In this document: piece after piece, positions 48,330-57,114 of the stretch
Layout: each line of letters starts with the position of its first letter
Position numbering within the stretch: position 1 is the first letter of the stretch
From: Micromonospora vinacea
Lineage (GTDB): Bacteria > Actinomycetota > Actinomycetes > Mycobacteriales > Micromonosporaceae
Reading direction: 5' to 3'
NCBI RefSeq assembly: GCF_015751785.1
Contig: NZ_JADOTY010000001.1
Coordinates: 372,001 to 436,000 of the forward strand
Length of the DNA stretch: 64,000 nt
Position numbers and translations under genes: made by a program
The notes under the pieces: model-generated
What the model was told of the DNA's origin: nothing
The model's database searches: none
What the model saw: only the letters and a program-made list of their open reading frames with translations

Positions 48330-49583
48330 CTCGTGGTCAATCGGCGGCGTGCCTCCCCCGACCAGGCGGGTGTGCCAACTCACCGCCGCCGGGTCGGTGA
48401 GCGAGGCGACCTGGTCGATCACCACCCGCAGCCGGGCCGCGTCATCCGGTGCGGCCCGCCACAGCGGGGCGAAGACCGGGTCGAGCCCCTCCGGGGCACG
48501 CCGGACCAGCGCGGCGACCAACTCCGCCAGCATCGTCCGCTGCCGCTCGTAGCGGCCCCGAAAGCCACTGCGACGCATCACGTACCGAAGCGCGATGCCC
48601 TTGAGCACTGCACACTGCGCCCGGACCAGTCGGGGCACCACCAGATCGGCGGCGTAGCGGCGGTGCGGGCCCGGACCGAAGCGCTCCTCAGTGGCCGCCA
48701 CCGCCGCTGACACGAACAGCCCGGTCACCCCGCTGGTGGTGGCCTTCAACGCGACCTGGGCGCGATGGCTACCGTCGTACCCGGCGAACGGGGCGAGCAG
48801 CGGACCGGCCAGCAGATCGACAAGCACCTCGGCCAGGTCCGCCGCGGACTCACCGGAGTAGGCGGCGGCCACGTCGGCGCAGAGCGCGGCCCGCTCGTCG
48901 GCGTCGGTGAGCAGGGGATGCAACGTGACGTAGCCACCGTGGATGCCGTCCTCCACGTCGTGCACCGAGTACGCGACGTCGTCGGCCCAGTCCATCACCT
49001 GGGCCTCCAGGCAGCGCCGGTCGCCGGGCGCGCCGACCCGGATCCAGTCGAAGACGGCAGCGTCGTCGGCGTACACCCCGAACTTGCGCTCCCCCGGCCG
49101 GCGCGGCCAGGGGTACTTGCCGATCGCGTCGAGCGACGCCCGGGTCAGGTTCAGCCCGGCGGACGAGCCGTCCGGGGCGAGCACCTTCGCCTCCAGCCGG
49201 GTCAACACCCGCAGCGTCTGCGCGTTGCCCTCGAAGCCACCGCACGGCGTGGCGAGCAGGTCCAGCGCGGCCTCGCCGTTGTGCCCGAACGGTGGGTGCC
49301 CGAGGTCGTGCGCGAGCCCCGCGACGTCCACCACGTCCGGGTCACAGCCCAGCCGGGCACCCATCTCCCGGGCGATCTGCGCCACCTCCAACGAGTGCGT
49401 CAGCCGCGTACGAAGGAAGTCGTCAGTCCCGGCGGTGTGCACCTGGGTCTTGGCGGCCAACCGGCGAAACGCCGCCGAGTGCAGCACCCGGGCCCGGTCG
49501 CGCTCGTACGGCGACCGGCGGTGCCCGGTGTCCTTGGGCGGCTCCTCGACCAACCGCGCGTCCGGCTCACTCCTCGCGTTCAC
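48321..49583 (-). CDS. dgt: dNTP triphosphohydrolase (dGTPase)
   Basis: The 420-residue HD-domain enzyme has RSPYERDRARVLHSAAFRRL at the N-terminus and the metal site RTRLTHSLEVAQIAREMG, GLAHDLGHPPFGHNGE and DWADDVAYSVHDVEDGI. It cleaves dNTPs to nucleoside and triphosphate, controlling nucleotide pools. The GTG start lies inside a 26-bp sequence duplicated from the end of the VOC gene (49621-49646), so the first eight or so codons are recycled sequence. No good ribosome site is visible before that GTG. Confidence 0.93.
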   Translation of the reverse strand: MNARSEPDARLVEEPPKDTGHRRSPYERDRARVLHSAAFRRLAAKTQVHTAGTDDFLRTRLTHSLEVAQIAREMGARLGCDPDVVDVAGLAHDLGHPPFGHNGEAALDLLATPCGGFEGNAQTLRVLTRLEAKVLAPDGSSAGLNLTRASLDAIGKYPWPRRPGERKFGVYADDAAVFDWIRVGAPGDRRCLEAQVMDWADDVAYSVHDVEDGIHGGYVTLHPLLTDADERAALCADVAAAYSGESAADLAEVLVDLLAGPLLAPFAGYDGSHRAQVALKATTSGVTGLFVSAAVAATEERFGPGPHRRYAADLVVPRLVRAQCAVLKGIALRYVMRRSGFRGRYERQRTMLAELVAALVRRAPEGLDPVFAPLWRAAPDDAARLRVVIDQVASLTDPAAVSWHTRLVGGGTPPIDHEPA

Positions 49584-49646
49584 GGAGCCGCCACAGCTCT
49601 CGACTGCGGGGCTCGCAAGACCGGCTCACTCCTCGCGTTCACGGAG
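49562..49646. repeat. 26-bp direct repeat at the VOC/dgt junction
   Basis: The same 26 bases occur at 49562-49587 and 49621-49646, starts 59 bp apart. One copy encodes the dgt start and the other the end and stop of the upstream VOC gene. A recent local duplication is the simplest origin. Confidence 0.9.
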
Positions 49647-49979
49647 AACGCAGAACTCGTTGCCCTCGGGGTCGGACAGCACCGTCCAGTCGACCTCGCC
49701 CTGACCGATGTCGACGTGCCGGGCGCCCATGTCGACCAGGCGCTCGACCTCGGCCTCCTGGTTGGCGGGGCGCAGGTCGAGGTGCAGCCGGTTCTTCCGC
49801 TCCTTGCCCTCGGCCACCGGGCCGAAGAACAGGGCGGGCGACTGGTCCGGGGACTGCCGGATCTCCACGCCGCTCGGAGTCTCGGTGACGACCTGATAGC
49901 CGAGCGCCTCGGCCCACCAACGGGCCAGTCGGGCCGGGTCGCGGGCGTCGACAGTCAGGCTCTCCCAGACACTGGTCAT
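49626..49979 (-). CDS. VOC-family (glyoxalase/bleomycin-resistance-like) protein
   Basis: The 117-residue protein starts at ATG 49979 behind GAGGTG. Paired beta-alpha-beta modules are seen: SLTVDARDPARLARWWAEAL, NRLHLDLRPANQEAEVERLV and the closing VLSDPEGNEFCVL. The metal ligands are His in HLDL and Glu in NEFCVL, as in glyoxalase-fold proteins of about this length. It may be a dioxygenase, isomerase or drug-binding protein; the substrate is unknown. Confidence 0.88.
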   Translation of the reverse strand: MTSVWESLTVDARDPARLARWWAEALGYQVVTETPSGVEIRQSPDQSPALFFGPVAEGKERKNRLHLDLRPANQEAEVERLVDMGARHVDIGQGEVDWTVLSDPEGNEFCVLREREE

Positions 49980-50232
49980 GCAGTCACCTCTTCCCGTTCG
50001 ACGCGGCGCCCAATCGGCCGTGTACGAGCGAGCCAAGATTACGCCCGCCACAGTTGCTCGACCCGCTCACGACGCATCGACGAAGGGCACACAACCACCG
50101 ATTGGCCCCCAGTTGCCAACCGATCGCCGAGGGTTACGGGCTCGCGGCTGGAAGTCGCCGCCGGTAGCGTTCCCAGCGCGGAACGTGACCATCCGACTGA
50201 CACGAAGAGCCGACCGGTGAGGGGTGACGCTC

Positions 50233-50733
50233 GTGGACGCAGACACGGTGATGGGAACGGAGCTACGCGGGCTGCGCCAGCGCCGGCCCGACATCGCCGG
50301 CACGGTGCTCGCGGGCACTGACGGCCTGCTCATCTCCAGCGACCTGCCCAGCACCGACGCCACCCATCTCGCCGCGCTCGCCGCCGCGAGTTTCGGGCTC
50401 GGTCACCGGGTGGCCGACACCGTCCGGCAGGGTGAGTTCCGGGAATCGGTCGTGTGCACCACCGCCGGCTGCGTGGTGACCTACCCGGCCGGGCGCAACG
50501 CCCTGTTGACCCTCGTCACCGTGTCAGGTGCGGGCGACCTGGAGGCGCTGCACGAGGAGGCGCGGGCGGTGGCCCGCCGGGCGGGCTCGTTCCTTGACGT
50601 TCGCGGCGGCGGCATCGGCGCGACCTCCGTGCCGGACGCGCACGCCCCGCTGGCCACGCGTACCCCGATGGCGACCCTGCCGACGCAGTTGCGCCGCGCG
50701 GCCCGACCCACCTGGCGTCGTCCGCCGATCTGA
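50233..50733 (+). CDS. Roadblock/LC7-domain protein
   Basis: The protein has 166 residues from GTG 50233, which has GAGGGG 8 nt upstream. The roadblock fold occupies about residues 8-125: RPDIAGTVLAGTDGLLISSD, AASFGLGHRVADTVRQGEF, VTYPAGRNALLTLVTV. A Pro/Arg-rich tail follows. Such proteins act as regulators or partners of small Ras-like GTPases in actinobacteria, usually in a four-gene conservon. Here no GTPase, DUF742 or kinase gene is adjacent, so it is solitary. Confidence 0.83.
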   Translation: MDADTVMGTELRGLRQRRPDIAGTVLAGTDGLLISSDLPSTDATHLAALAAASFGLGHRVADTVRQGEFRESVVCTTAGCVVTYPAGRNALLTLVTVSGAGDLEALHEEARAVARRAGSFLDVRGGGIGATSVPDAHAPLATRTPMATLPTQLRRAARPTWRRPPI

Positions 50734-50738
50734 GACGC

Positions 50739-50769
50739 CGGCGGCGGCCGGATGACCGGGCCGCCGCCG
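50739..50769. terminator. Bidirectional terminator between convergent genes
   Basis: CGGCGGCGGCC and GGCCGCCGCCG form a perfect 11-bp stem with a 9-nt loop, directly between the roadblock stop and the pyruvate phosphate dikinase stop. Confidence 0.65.
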
Positions 50770-50776
50770 ACGTGCG

Positions 50777-53485
50777 TCAGCGGCTGTCCGACCCGCCGCT
50801 CTCCACGACCGCCCGACCGGCCTCCAGCCGGGCCACCGGCACCCGGAACGGCGAGCAGGACACGTAGTCCAGGCCGACCTCGTGGAAGAAGTGCACCGAG
50901 TCGGGGTCGCCACCGTGCTCACCGCAGATGCCGAGCTTCAGCCCGGGTCGGGCCGCCCGGCCCTCCTCGGCGGCGATCCGCACCAGCCGGCCGACGCCGT
51001 CGCGGTCGATCGACTCGAACGGCGAGATGCCGAAGATGCCCAGCTCCAGGTAGCGCCAGAAGAATGCGCCCTCGACGTCGTCCCGGGAGAAGCCCCAACC
51101 CATCTGGGTCAGGTCGTTGGTGCCGAAGGAGAAGAACTCGGCGGCCTCGGCGATCTGCCCGGCGGTCAGCGCCGCCCGGGGCACCTCGATCATGGTGCCG
51201 ATCAGCACCTCGACGCCGCTGTCCCCGACCACCTCGGCGATGATCTTCTCGGCCTCGGCGCGGACCGTCTCCAACTCCTGCACGGCGCCGACCAGCGGCA
51301 CCATGATCTCCGGCTTGGCCACGCCCCCGTTACGGGCACAACTGACCGCCGCCTCGGCGATGGCCCGGACCTGCATCGCGAACAGGCCGGGGATGACCAG
51401 GCCGAGGCGTACACCCCGCAGCCCGAGCATCGGGTTCTCCTCGTGCATCCGCCGCACGGCGGCGAGCAGCGCCTCCTCCTTGGCCACGTCCTCGCCGCGT
51501 TCCTGGGCGACCGCCACGTTGACGGCGAGCTGCTCCAACGGCGGCAGGAACTCGTGCAACGGCGGGTCGATGAGCCGGACGGTGACCGGCAGGCCGTCCA
51601 TCTCGCGGAAGATCTCCTCGAAGTCGGCCCGCTGCAACGGCAGCAGCGCCGCCAGCGCCGCCTCCCGCTCGCCCGGGGCCCGGGCCAGGATCAGCCGCTC
51701 GACCAGCTCCCGCCGGTCGCCGAGGAACATGTGCTCGGTGCGGCACAGCCCGATGCCCTCGGCGCCGAAGCGCCGGGCCCGGGCGGCGTCCGCGCCGGTG
51801 TCGGCGTTCGTGCGGACCGCGAGCCTCCGCTTGCCGTCGGCGTGCGTCATGATCCGGTGTACGGCCCGGACCAGCGCGTTGTCGATGTGCTCGGGGTCGA
51901 GGCTGCCCTCGAAGTACTGCACGACCTCGGAGGGCATGACCGGCACCTCACCGAGGTAGACCTTGCCGGTGGTGCCGTCGATGGACACGACGTCGCCCTC
52001 GTTGACGGTCTGCCCGGCGACGGTGAACCGCTTCGCCGGCACGTTCACCTCGATCTCGTCGGCACCGGAGACGCAGGTCTTGCCCATGCCCCGGGCCACC
52101 ACCGCGGCGTGGCTGGTCTTGCCGCCGCGCGAGGTCAGGATGCCCTGCGCGGCGATCATGCCGTTCAGGTCGTCCGGGTTGGTCTCCCGACGCACCAGGA
52201 TCACCGACTCACCCTCGGCGGCCAGCTCGACGGCCCGGGCGGAGGTGAAGACCACCTTCCCGGACGCCGCGCCGGGCGAGGCGCCGATGCCCTTGGCGAC
52301 CGGTTGGAACTCGTGGTCGAGCTGGAAACGCGGGAACATCAGCTGGGCCAGTTGCGCGCCGTTGACCCTGTGCAGCGCCTCGTCCAGGTCGATCAGGCCC
52401 TCGTCGACGAGTTGCCCGGCGATGACGAACGCGGCGGCGGCGGTGCGCTTGCCGACCCGGGTCTGCAACATCCACAGCTTGCCGCGTTCGATGGTGAACT
52501 CGATGTCGCACAGGTCCTTGTAGTGCTCCTCCAGCCGGGCCATGATGCCGAGCAGCTCGTCGTAGGAGGACTTGTCGAGCTGCTCCAACTCCTGCAACGG
52601 CACTGTGTTGCGGATGCCGGCGACCACGTCCTCGCCCTGGGCGTTGGCCAGGTAGTCGCCGTAGATGCCCTGCGCGCCGCTGGCCGGGTCGCGGGTGAAC
52701 GCGACCCCGGTGCCGGAGTCGGGCCCGAGGTTGCCGAAGACCATGGTCACCACGTTGACAGCGGTGCCGAGGTCGGCCGGGATGCGCTCCTGGCGGCGGT
52801 AGAGCACCGCGCGCTCGGCGTTCCACGACTCGAAGACCGCCCGGATGGCCAGGTCGAGCTGTTCGCGTGGCTGCTGCGGGAACTCCCGACCGGTGTGCTT
52901 CAGGAAGATCTTCTTGTACGCGTCGACAAGCCCGCGCAGGTCGTCGGCGTCCAGATCCAGGTCGTTGTGGGTGCCCTTGGCGCGCTTGGCCTCGTCGAGC
53001 GCGTGCTCGAACTCCTCGCCCGGCACCTCGCAGACGGTCTTGCCGAACATCTGGATGAGCCGCCGGTAGGAGTCCCAGGCGAACCTGTCGTTGCCTCCCG
53101 CCTGCGCGGAGAGCCCGACGACGCTCTGGTCGTTGAGACCCACGTTGAGGACGGTCTCCATCATGCCGGGCATGGAGAACTTGGCACCGGAGCGGACGGA
53201 GACCAGCAGTGGGTCCTGCGGGTCGCCGAGGCGCTTGCCCATCGCGCGCTCCAGCGATTCCAGGTGCGCCTCGATCTGACCGGCGAGCCCGTCCGGCTCC
53301 CGTCCGGTCGCGAGGTACGCCTGGCACGCCTCGGTCGTGATGGTGAAGCCGGGCGGGACGGGCAGACCCAGGTTGGTCATCTCGGCGAGGTTCGCCCCCT
53401 TGCCGCCGAGCAGTTCCTTGAGCTCCTTGTTGCCTTCGGAGAAGTCGTAGACGTACTTGTGATCGACGGTCTCTTGCGCTGCCAC
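50777..53485 (-). CDS. ppdK: Pyruvate, phosphate dikinase
   Basis: The enzyme is about 902 residues, full length. GTG 53485 is favoured because GGAGG lies 5 nt upstream; GTG 53497 is the longest alternative. The ATP-grasp domain begins GGKGANLAEMTNLGLPVPPG. The phosphorylated His lies in GILTSRGGKTSHAAVVARGM (about residue 458). The PEP/pyruvate barrel has GLCRTEHMF, PMLGLRGVRLGL and the catalytic Cys in KLGICGEHGGDPDS (about 850). It interconverts pyruvate, ATP and Pi with PEP, AMP and PPi. It stands alone and diverges from a GH20 gene. The 316-bp gap to that gene (53486-53801) holds no further ORF that can be supported. Confidence 0.97.
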   Translation of the reverse strand: MAAQETVDHKYVYDFSEGNKELKELLGGKGANLAEMTNLGLPVPPGFTITTEACQAYLATGREPDGLAGQIEAHLESLERAMGKRLGDPQDPLLVSVRSGAKFSMPGMMETVLNVGLNDQSVVGLSAQAGGNDRFAWDSYRRLIQMFGKTVCEVPGEEFEHALDEAKRAKGTHNDLDLDADDLRGLVDAYKKIFLKHTGREFPQQPREQLDLAIRAVFESWNAERAVLYRRQERIPADLGTAVNVVTMVFGNLGPDSGTGVAFTRDPASGAQGIYGDYLANAQGEDVVAGIRNTVPLQELEQLDKSSYDELLGIMARLEEHYKDLCDIEFTIERGKLWMLQTRVGKRTAAAAFVIAGQLVDEGLIDLDEALHRVNGAQLAQLMFPRFQLDHEFQPVAKGIGASPGAASGKVVFTSARAVELAAEGESVILVRRETNPDDLNGMIAAQGILTSRGGKTSHAAVVARGMGKTCVSGADEIEVNVPAKRFTVAGQTVNEGDVVSIDGTTGKVYLGEVPVMPSEVVQYFEGSLDPEHIDNALVRAVHRIMTHADGKRRLAVRTNADTGADAARARRFGAEGIGLCRTEHMFLGDRRELVERLILARAPGEREAALAALLPLQRADFEEIFREMDGLPVTVRLIDPPLHEFLPPLEQLAVNVAVAQERGEDVAKEEALLAAVRRMHEENPMLGLRGVRLGLVIPGLFAMQVRAIAEAAVSCARNGGVAKPEIMVPLVGAVQELETVRAEAEKIIAEVVGDSGVEVLIGTMIEVPRAALTAGQIAEAAEFFSFGTNDLTQMGWGFSRDDVEGAFFWRYLELGIFGISPFESIDRDGVGRLVRIAAEEGRAARPGLKLGICGEHGGDPDSVHFFHEVGLDYVSCSPFRVPVARLEAGRAVVESGGSDSR

Positions 53486-53801
53486 CAGAGCCTCCACAAC
53501 ACACGCGCCGGATTGACACTTAACGAAGGTTCAGTTTTCTTCTTCCCCGGGACGGACCGCCGGTAATCCCGGGGTCAACGTCGATCGGTGGGCGAAGGTT
53601 AAGCGAACATCGAGTGACCTGGGACCGTTCGGTGACAATTGGCACAGCCATCACGACTATCCGTGTTCGTACCGGTTTTTGGGAACGCTTCCATGCGCAC
53701 CATCACGCATCCCGGCTGAGCGTCGTACGCTTGACGCCACGCCAGCCGGTGAACCTCACTTTTGCCATAACCGACGCGAATACACCCCCGGAGTCGCCGC
53801 C

Positions 53802-55481
53802 GTGTCGACCACCTCCTCCCCCGGCCCCACCGCCGTCCCCGCGCCGCTGTCGGCGGTGGAACCGGACGCGGCCACGCTGGCCCGCACGGCCGAGCAGACC
53901 GCGGGCGCATTGCTCACCCCGGCGCCCCCGCACCGGCTGACCGACGTCGTCCCCGCCCCGCTCCAGGTCCAGCCGGACCCGACCGCCGACTGGGTCCTCC
54001 CGGCTGACGCGGTCATCGTGGCCAGCCCCGACCCCGCCGCGCTGGCCGTCGCCGAGCAGCTCGCCCACCTCCTGCGCCCGGCCACCGGCTACCCGCTGCC
54101 GGTCACCGACGCCACCACGCCGGAGGCCGCCGGTGGCATCGCGCTGGTGCTCGACGACAGCGCCGACCTCGGCGCGGAGGCCTACCGCCTCGACATCGCC
54201 ACTAGCGGGGTACGCGTCACCGCCGCCACCAGCGCCGGCCTCTTCTACGGCGTCCAGACGCTCCGTCAGCTCCTACCGGCGGCGATCGAGAGCCCCGACC
54301 CGGTCACCGAACGCTGGGCGCTGCCCGGCGGGACCATCACCGACGCACCCCGCTTCCCCTACCGGGGCGCGATGCTCGACGTGGCGCGGCACTTCTTCGC
54401 CGTCGAGGACGTGCTGCGGGTGGTCGACCACCTGGCCCGTTACAAGCTCAACCACCTGCACCTGCACCTCACCGACGACCAGGGCTGGCGGATCACCGTC
54501 GACTCCTGGCCGAAGCTGACCACCGTCGGCGGGACGACCGAGGTCGGCGGCGGCCCCGGCGGGCACTACACGAAGGCCGACTACGCGCGGATCGTCTCCT
54601 ACGCCGCCGCCCGCCACATCACCGTCGTACCGGAGATCGACCTCCCGGGGCACACCAACTCGGCGCTTGTCGCGTACCCGGAGCTGGCACCGGACAAGAC
54701 GGCGCCGCCGCCGTACACCGGCACCGAGGTCGGCTTCAGCTACGTCGACCCAACCGACGAGCGGACGTACGACTTCGTGGCCGACGTGTTGGGCGAGGTG
54801 GCCGCTCTCACCCCCGGCCCCTGGCTGCACATCGGCGGCGACGAGGCGTTCAAGGTGAAGGGCGAGGTCTACACCGGTTTCGTCGAGCGGGTCCAGCGCA
54901 TCGTGGCCGACCTCGGCAAGACCGTCATCGGCTGGCACCAGCTCGCACCCGCCGCCCACCTCGACGGGCGGGCGCTGCAGTGGTGGGGCACGAACGGCGA
55001 AGACCCCACCACCGTCGACGCCGTACGACGGGGCGCCCGGCTGATCGTCTCCCCCGGCAACCACGCCTACCTGGACATGAAGTACGCCCCGGACACCCCG
55101 ATCGGGCACGACTGGGCCGGCCTCATCGACGTACGAAAGGCCTACGACTGGGATCCGGGTACACACGTCGTCGGTGTACCCGCCGAGGCTGTGCTCGGTG
55201 TGGAGGCCCCGCTCTGGACCGAATCGGTCACCTCGCTGGCCGACATCGAACTCCTGCTCCTGCCCCGCCTCCCGGCCATCGCCGAACTGGGCTGGTCACC
55301 CCGGGCAAGCCACGACTGGGCCAGCTTCCGCGACCGCCTGGCCGGCCAGGGCCCGCGCTGGACGACGGCCGGCATCACCTTCCACCGCGCGCCCGAGATC
55401 CCCTGGTCGACCACGCCGACCATCCCCACGCAGCGCAACGTTCCCCAACCCGACACCGCCACCCACCTGACCCCCGAGTAG
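53802..55481 (+). CDS. GH20 beta-N-acetylhexosaminidase
   Basis: The 559-residue enzyme starts at GTG 53802 with GGAG 8 nt upstream. A GH20b N-terminal domain spans about 45-175 and the catalytic TIM barrel about 180-520. Key segments are MLDVARHFFAVEDVLRVVDH, HLHLTDDQGWRITVDSWPKL, VPEIDLPGHTNSAL and the catalytic Asp-Glu pair LHIGGDEAF (about residues 346-347). WTESVTSLADIELLLLPRL gives the sugar-contacting Trp/Glu. There is no clear signal peptide, so it may be cytoplasmic and act on imported chitobiose or peptidoglycan fragments. Confidence 0.94.
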   Translation: MSTTSSPGPTAVPAPLSAVEPDAATLARTAEQTAGALLTPAPPHRLTDVVPAPLQVQPDPTADWVLPADAVIVASPDPAALAVAEQLAHLLRPATGYPLPVTDATTPEAAGGIALVLDDSADLGAEAYRLDIATSGVRVTAATSAGLFYGVQTLRQLLPAAIESPDPVTERWALPGGTITDAPRFPYRGAMLDVARHFFAVEDVLRVVDHLARYKLNHLHLHLTDDQGWRITVDSWPKLTTVGGTTEVGGGPGGHYTKADYARIVSYAAARHITVVPEIDLPGHTNSALVAYPELAPDKTAPPPYTGTEVGFSYVDPTDERTYDFVADVLGEVAALTPGPWLHIGGDEAFKVKGEVYTGFVERVQRIVADLGKTVIGWHQLAPAAHLDGRALQWWGTNGEDPTTVDAVRRGARLIVSPGNHAYLDMKYAPDTPIGHDWAGLIDVRKAYDWDPGTHVVGVPAEAVLGVEAPLWTESVTSLADIELLLLPRLPAIAELGWSPRASHDWASFRDRLAGQGPRWTTAGITFHRAPEIPWSTTPTIPTQRNVPQPDTATHLTPE

Positions 55482-55549
55482 AGCGGTCCACCCGGCCCCT
55501 GCCCACGGGCTCCGGGCCGGTCGGGGTGCCCGAACGGGGCAGACCGCCG

Positions 55550-55626
55550 TGATCCACTCGGGTTTCATGAAGTCGGGGTATCCCCGGCACTGGGACACCG
55601 CGATTTCCGTGAGCCCGAGTCGATCA
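55550..55626. repeat. Palindromic repeat, GATCGACTCGG family, copy C
   Basis: TGATCCACTCGGGTTTCATG, then AAGTCG pairs loosely with CGATTTCCGTGAGCCCGAGT, then CGATCA. This copy is more diverged in the middle than copies at 36561 and 39094 but has the same ends. The rest of the gap 55482-55942 shows no gene. Confidence 0.7.
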
Positions 55627-55942
55627 GGTCATTCTGGTCGCCGGTGTCCGGTTGTCAGGTGGGTGGATCGTCCGGTTTGGCCCGGGATGCCGGGTGGTCG
55701 GGGCCACACCGGCGGTGGAATCGGGGGCCGGCCGGGGTCGTTATACCTGGCATGCCACCGCGACCATCGAGTCGTGGGGCGCGGCAGCCGCCGGGAACAC
55801 CCTGCCGGCCGCCCCGGTTACATCCCCCGCAACGCCCGAGCAGGTCCCCCCGGGATCGCCGACGTTGCCGTGAACTTCCCCCGCACGACCACACCCCCGG
55901 AGGTTGTGTGTGGGCACCCCCGATGCAGAGGAGCACGCCATC

Positions 55943-56605
55943 ATGCGTACCGATCTGATCCGTAAGACCGCCCTGACCGCCGCCGGCCTCGCGTTCACCG
56001 GAGGCGCCATCGCCGGCCCCGTCACCACCGCCTTCGCCGCCCCCACCACCGGCAAGCCGGCCACCCAGACCCAGACCGACCGCAAGGGCCACGGCGAGCG
56101 CGAGTTGGGTGTGCGCTACGAGGCGCAGCCGAACTTCTACTACTGCGGGCCCGCCGCCACGCGTAACGCCCTGTCCGTGCAGGGTAAGGACATCAACGTC
56201 GATGACATGGCCAAGGAGATGGGCACCACCGAGGCCGGCACCAACTCCATCAACGACATCACCCCCGTGCTGAACAAGGAAACCGGCAAGAACGACGCCT
56301 ACCGGTCGGTCGAGATCAGCACCCCCGACGCCAACACCAAGCAGACCGACACGCTGCGCGCCGACATCGTCAAGACCGTCGACGACGGCCGGGCCGTGGT
56401 CGCCAACATCGCCGGCACCAGCACCGACACCGACGGCGGCGTGCACTCCTACGAGGGCGGGCACTACATCAGCGTCGTCGGCTACCGCGACAACGGCAAC
56501 ACGGTGAAGATCGCCGACTCCGCCGACCCGAACACCGCCTCCTACTGGATCAGCGTCGAGCACCTCGCGGACTGGATCGCCACCCGCGGCTACGCCACCA
56601 GCTGA
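55943..56605 (+). CDS. Secreted C39-like cysteine peptidase
   Basis: The protein has 220 residues from ATG 55943 (AGAGGAG upstream). It has a signal peptide (LIRKTALTAAGLAFTGGAIA, cut near AFA-AP at about residue 33). The mature part is a C39/papain-like fold: catalytic Cys in FYYCGPAATRNALS (about residue 68), His in EGGHYISVVGY (about 174) and Asp in KIADSAD. It may cleave peptides or process extracellular proteins. The family resembles bacteriocin-leader peptidases but no transporter is attached. A strong terminator follows. Confidence 0.87.
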   Translation: MRTDLIRKTALTAAGLAFTGGAIAGPVTTAFAAPTTGKPATQTQTDRKGHGERELGVRYEAQPNFYYCGPAATRNALSVQGKDINVDDMAKEMGTTEAGTNSINDITPVLNKETGKNDAYRSVEISTPDANTKQTDTLRADIVKTVDDGRAVVANIAGTSTDTDGGVHSYEGGHYISVVGYRDNGNTVKIADSADPNTASYWISVEHLADWIATRGYATS

Positions 56606-56621
56606 CCCACCGCACCACGAC

Positions 56622-56656
56622 GAAGGGCCGGACCCCACCACGGGGTCCGGCCCTTC
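56622..56656. terminator. Terminator of the C39 peptidase gene
   Basis: GAAGGGCCGGACCCC and its exact complement form a 15-bp stem with a 5-nt loop (ACCAC), beginning 17 bp after the stop codon. Confidence 0.8.
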
Positions 56657-56713
56657 GGCATGACCGGGTCACTGTCCACAGCACAGAAGGCCCACCCCAC
56701 TGACCGCGTCACG

Positions 56714-57030
56714 GGCCCTTTGGAGCTGATGTCGTAAACGAATCAGGGCCGGGCCGAGCCGAGCCGAGGCCGAGCCGAGCCGAGCCGAGCCGAGGCCGAG
56801 CCGAGCCGAGGCCGAGCCGAGCCGAGGCCGAGCCGAGCCGAGGCCGAGCCGAGCCGAGGCCGAGCCGAGCCGAGCCGAGCCGAGCCGAGCCGAGCCGAGG
56901 CCGAGCCGAGCCGAGCCGAGGCCGAGCCGAGCCGAGCCGAGGCCGAGCCGAGCCGAGGCCGAGCCGAGCCGAGCCGAGCCGAGCCGAGGCCGAGCGGGTG
57001 ATTCGTTCACGACATCAGCTCGAAAGGGCC
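56714..57030. repeat. GAGCC/GAGGCC satellite inside a 32-bp inverted repeat
   Basis: The left arm (56714-56745) and right arm (56999-57030) match as reverse complements at 30 of 32 positions. Core arm sequence is GGAGCTGATGTCGT, then AACGAATCA. The roughly 250 bp between them consists almost only of 5-bp GAGCC and 6-bp GAGGCC units in irregular order. All frames on the minus strand stay open for that reason alone; no start, ribosome site or protein family supports a gene. The arms would form a long stem with the satellite as loop. Confidence 0.95.
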
Positions 57031-57114
57031 TCGAACTCAGATGCCCAGCCTCCGCGCCGAGGCCGCGTTCGGAAGGGACGTTCGCGGGGCGTCTCTGCTC
57101 GACGGGCCGACGGC

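Noticed and set aside
53679-53801. 41-codon extension of the GH20 gene
   Set aside because: It contains no signal peptide or family sequence, and GTG 53802 has a ribosome site.
56746-56998. CRISPR array
   Set aside because: Units are 5-6 bp without unique spacers, and no cas genes are in the window. No other repeat-spacer pattern was seen.
56669-57010. Minus-strand ORF of Ala-Arg-Leu-Gly-Ser repeats
   Set aside because: It is produced solely by the GAGCC/GAGGCC satellite, which stays open in all frames. There is no ribosome site or known domain.
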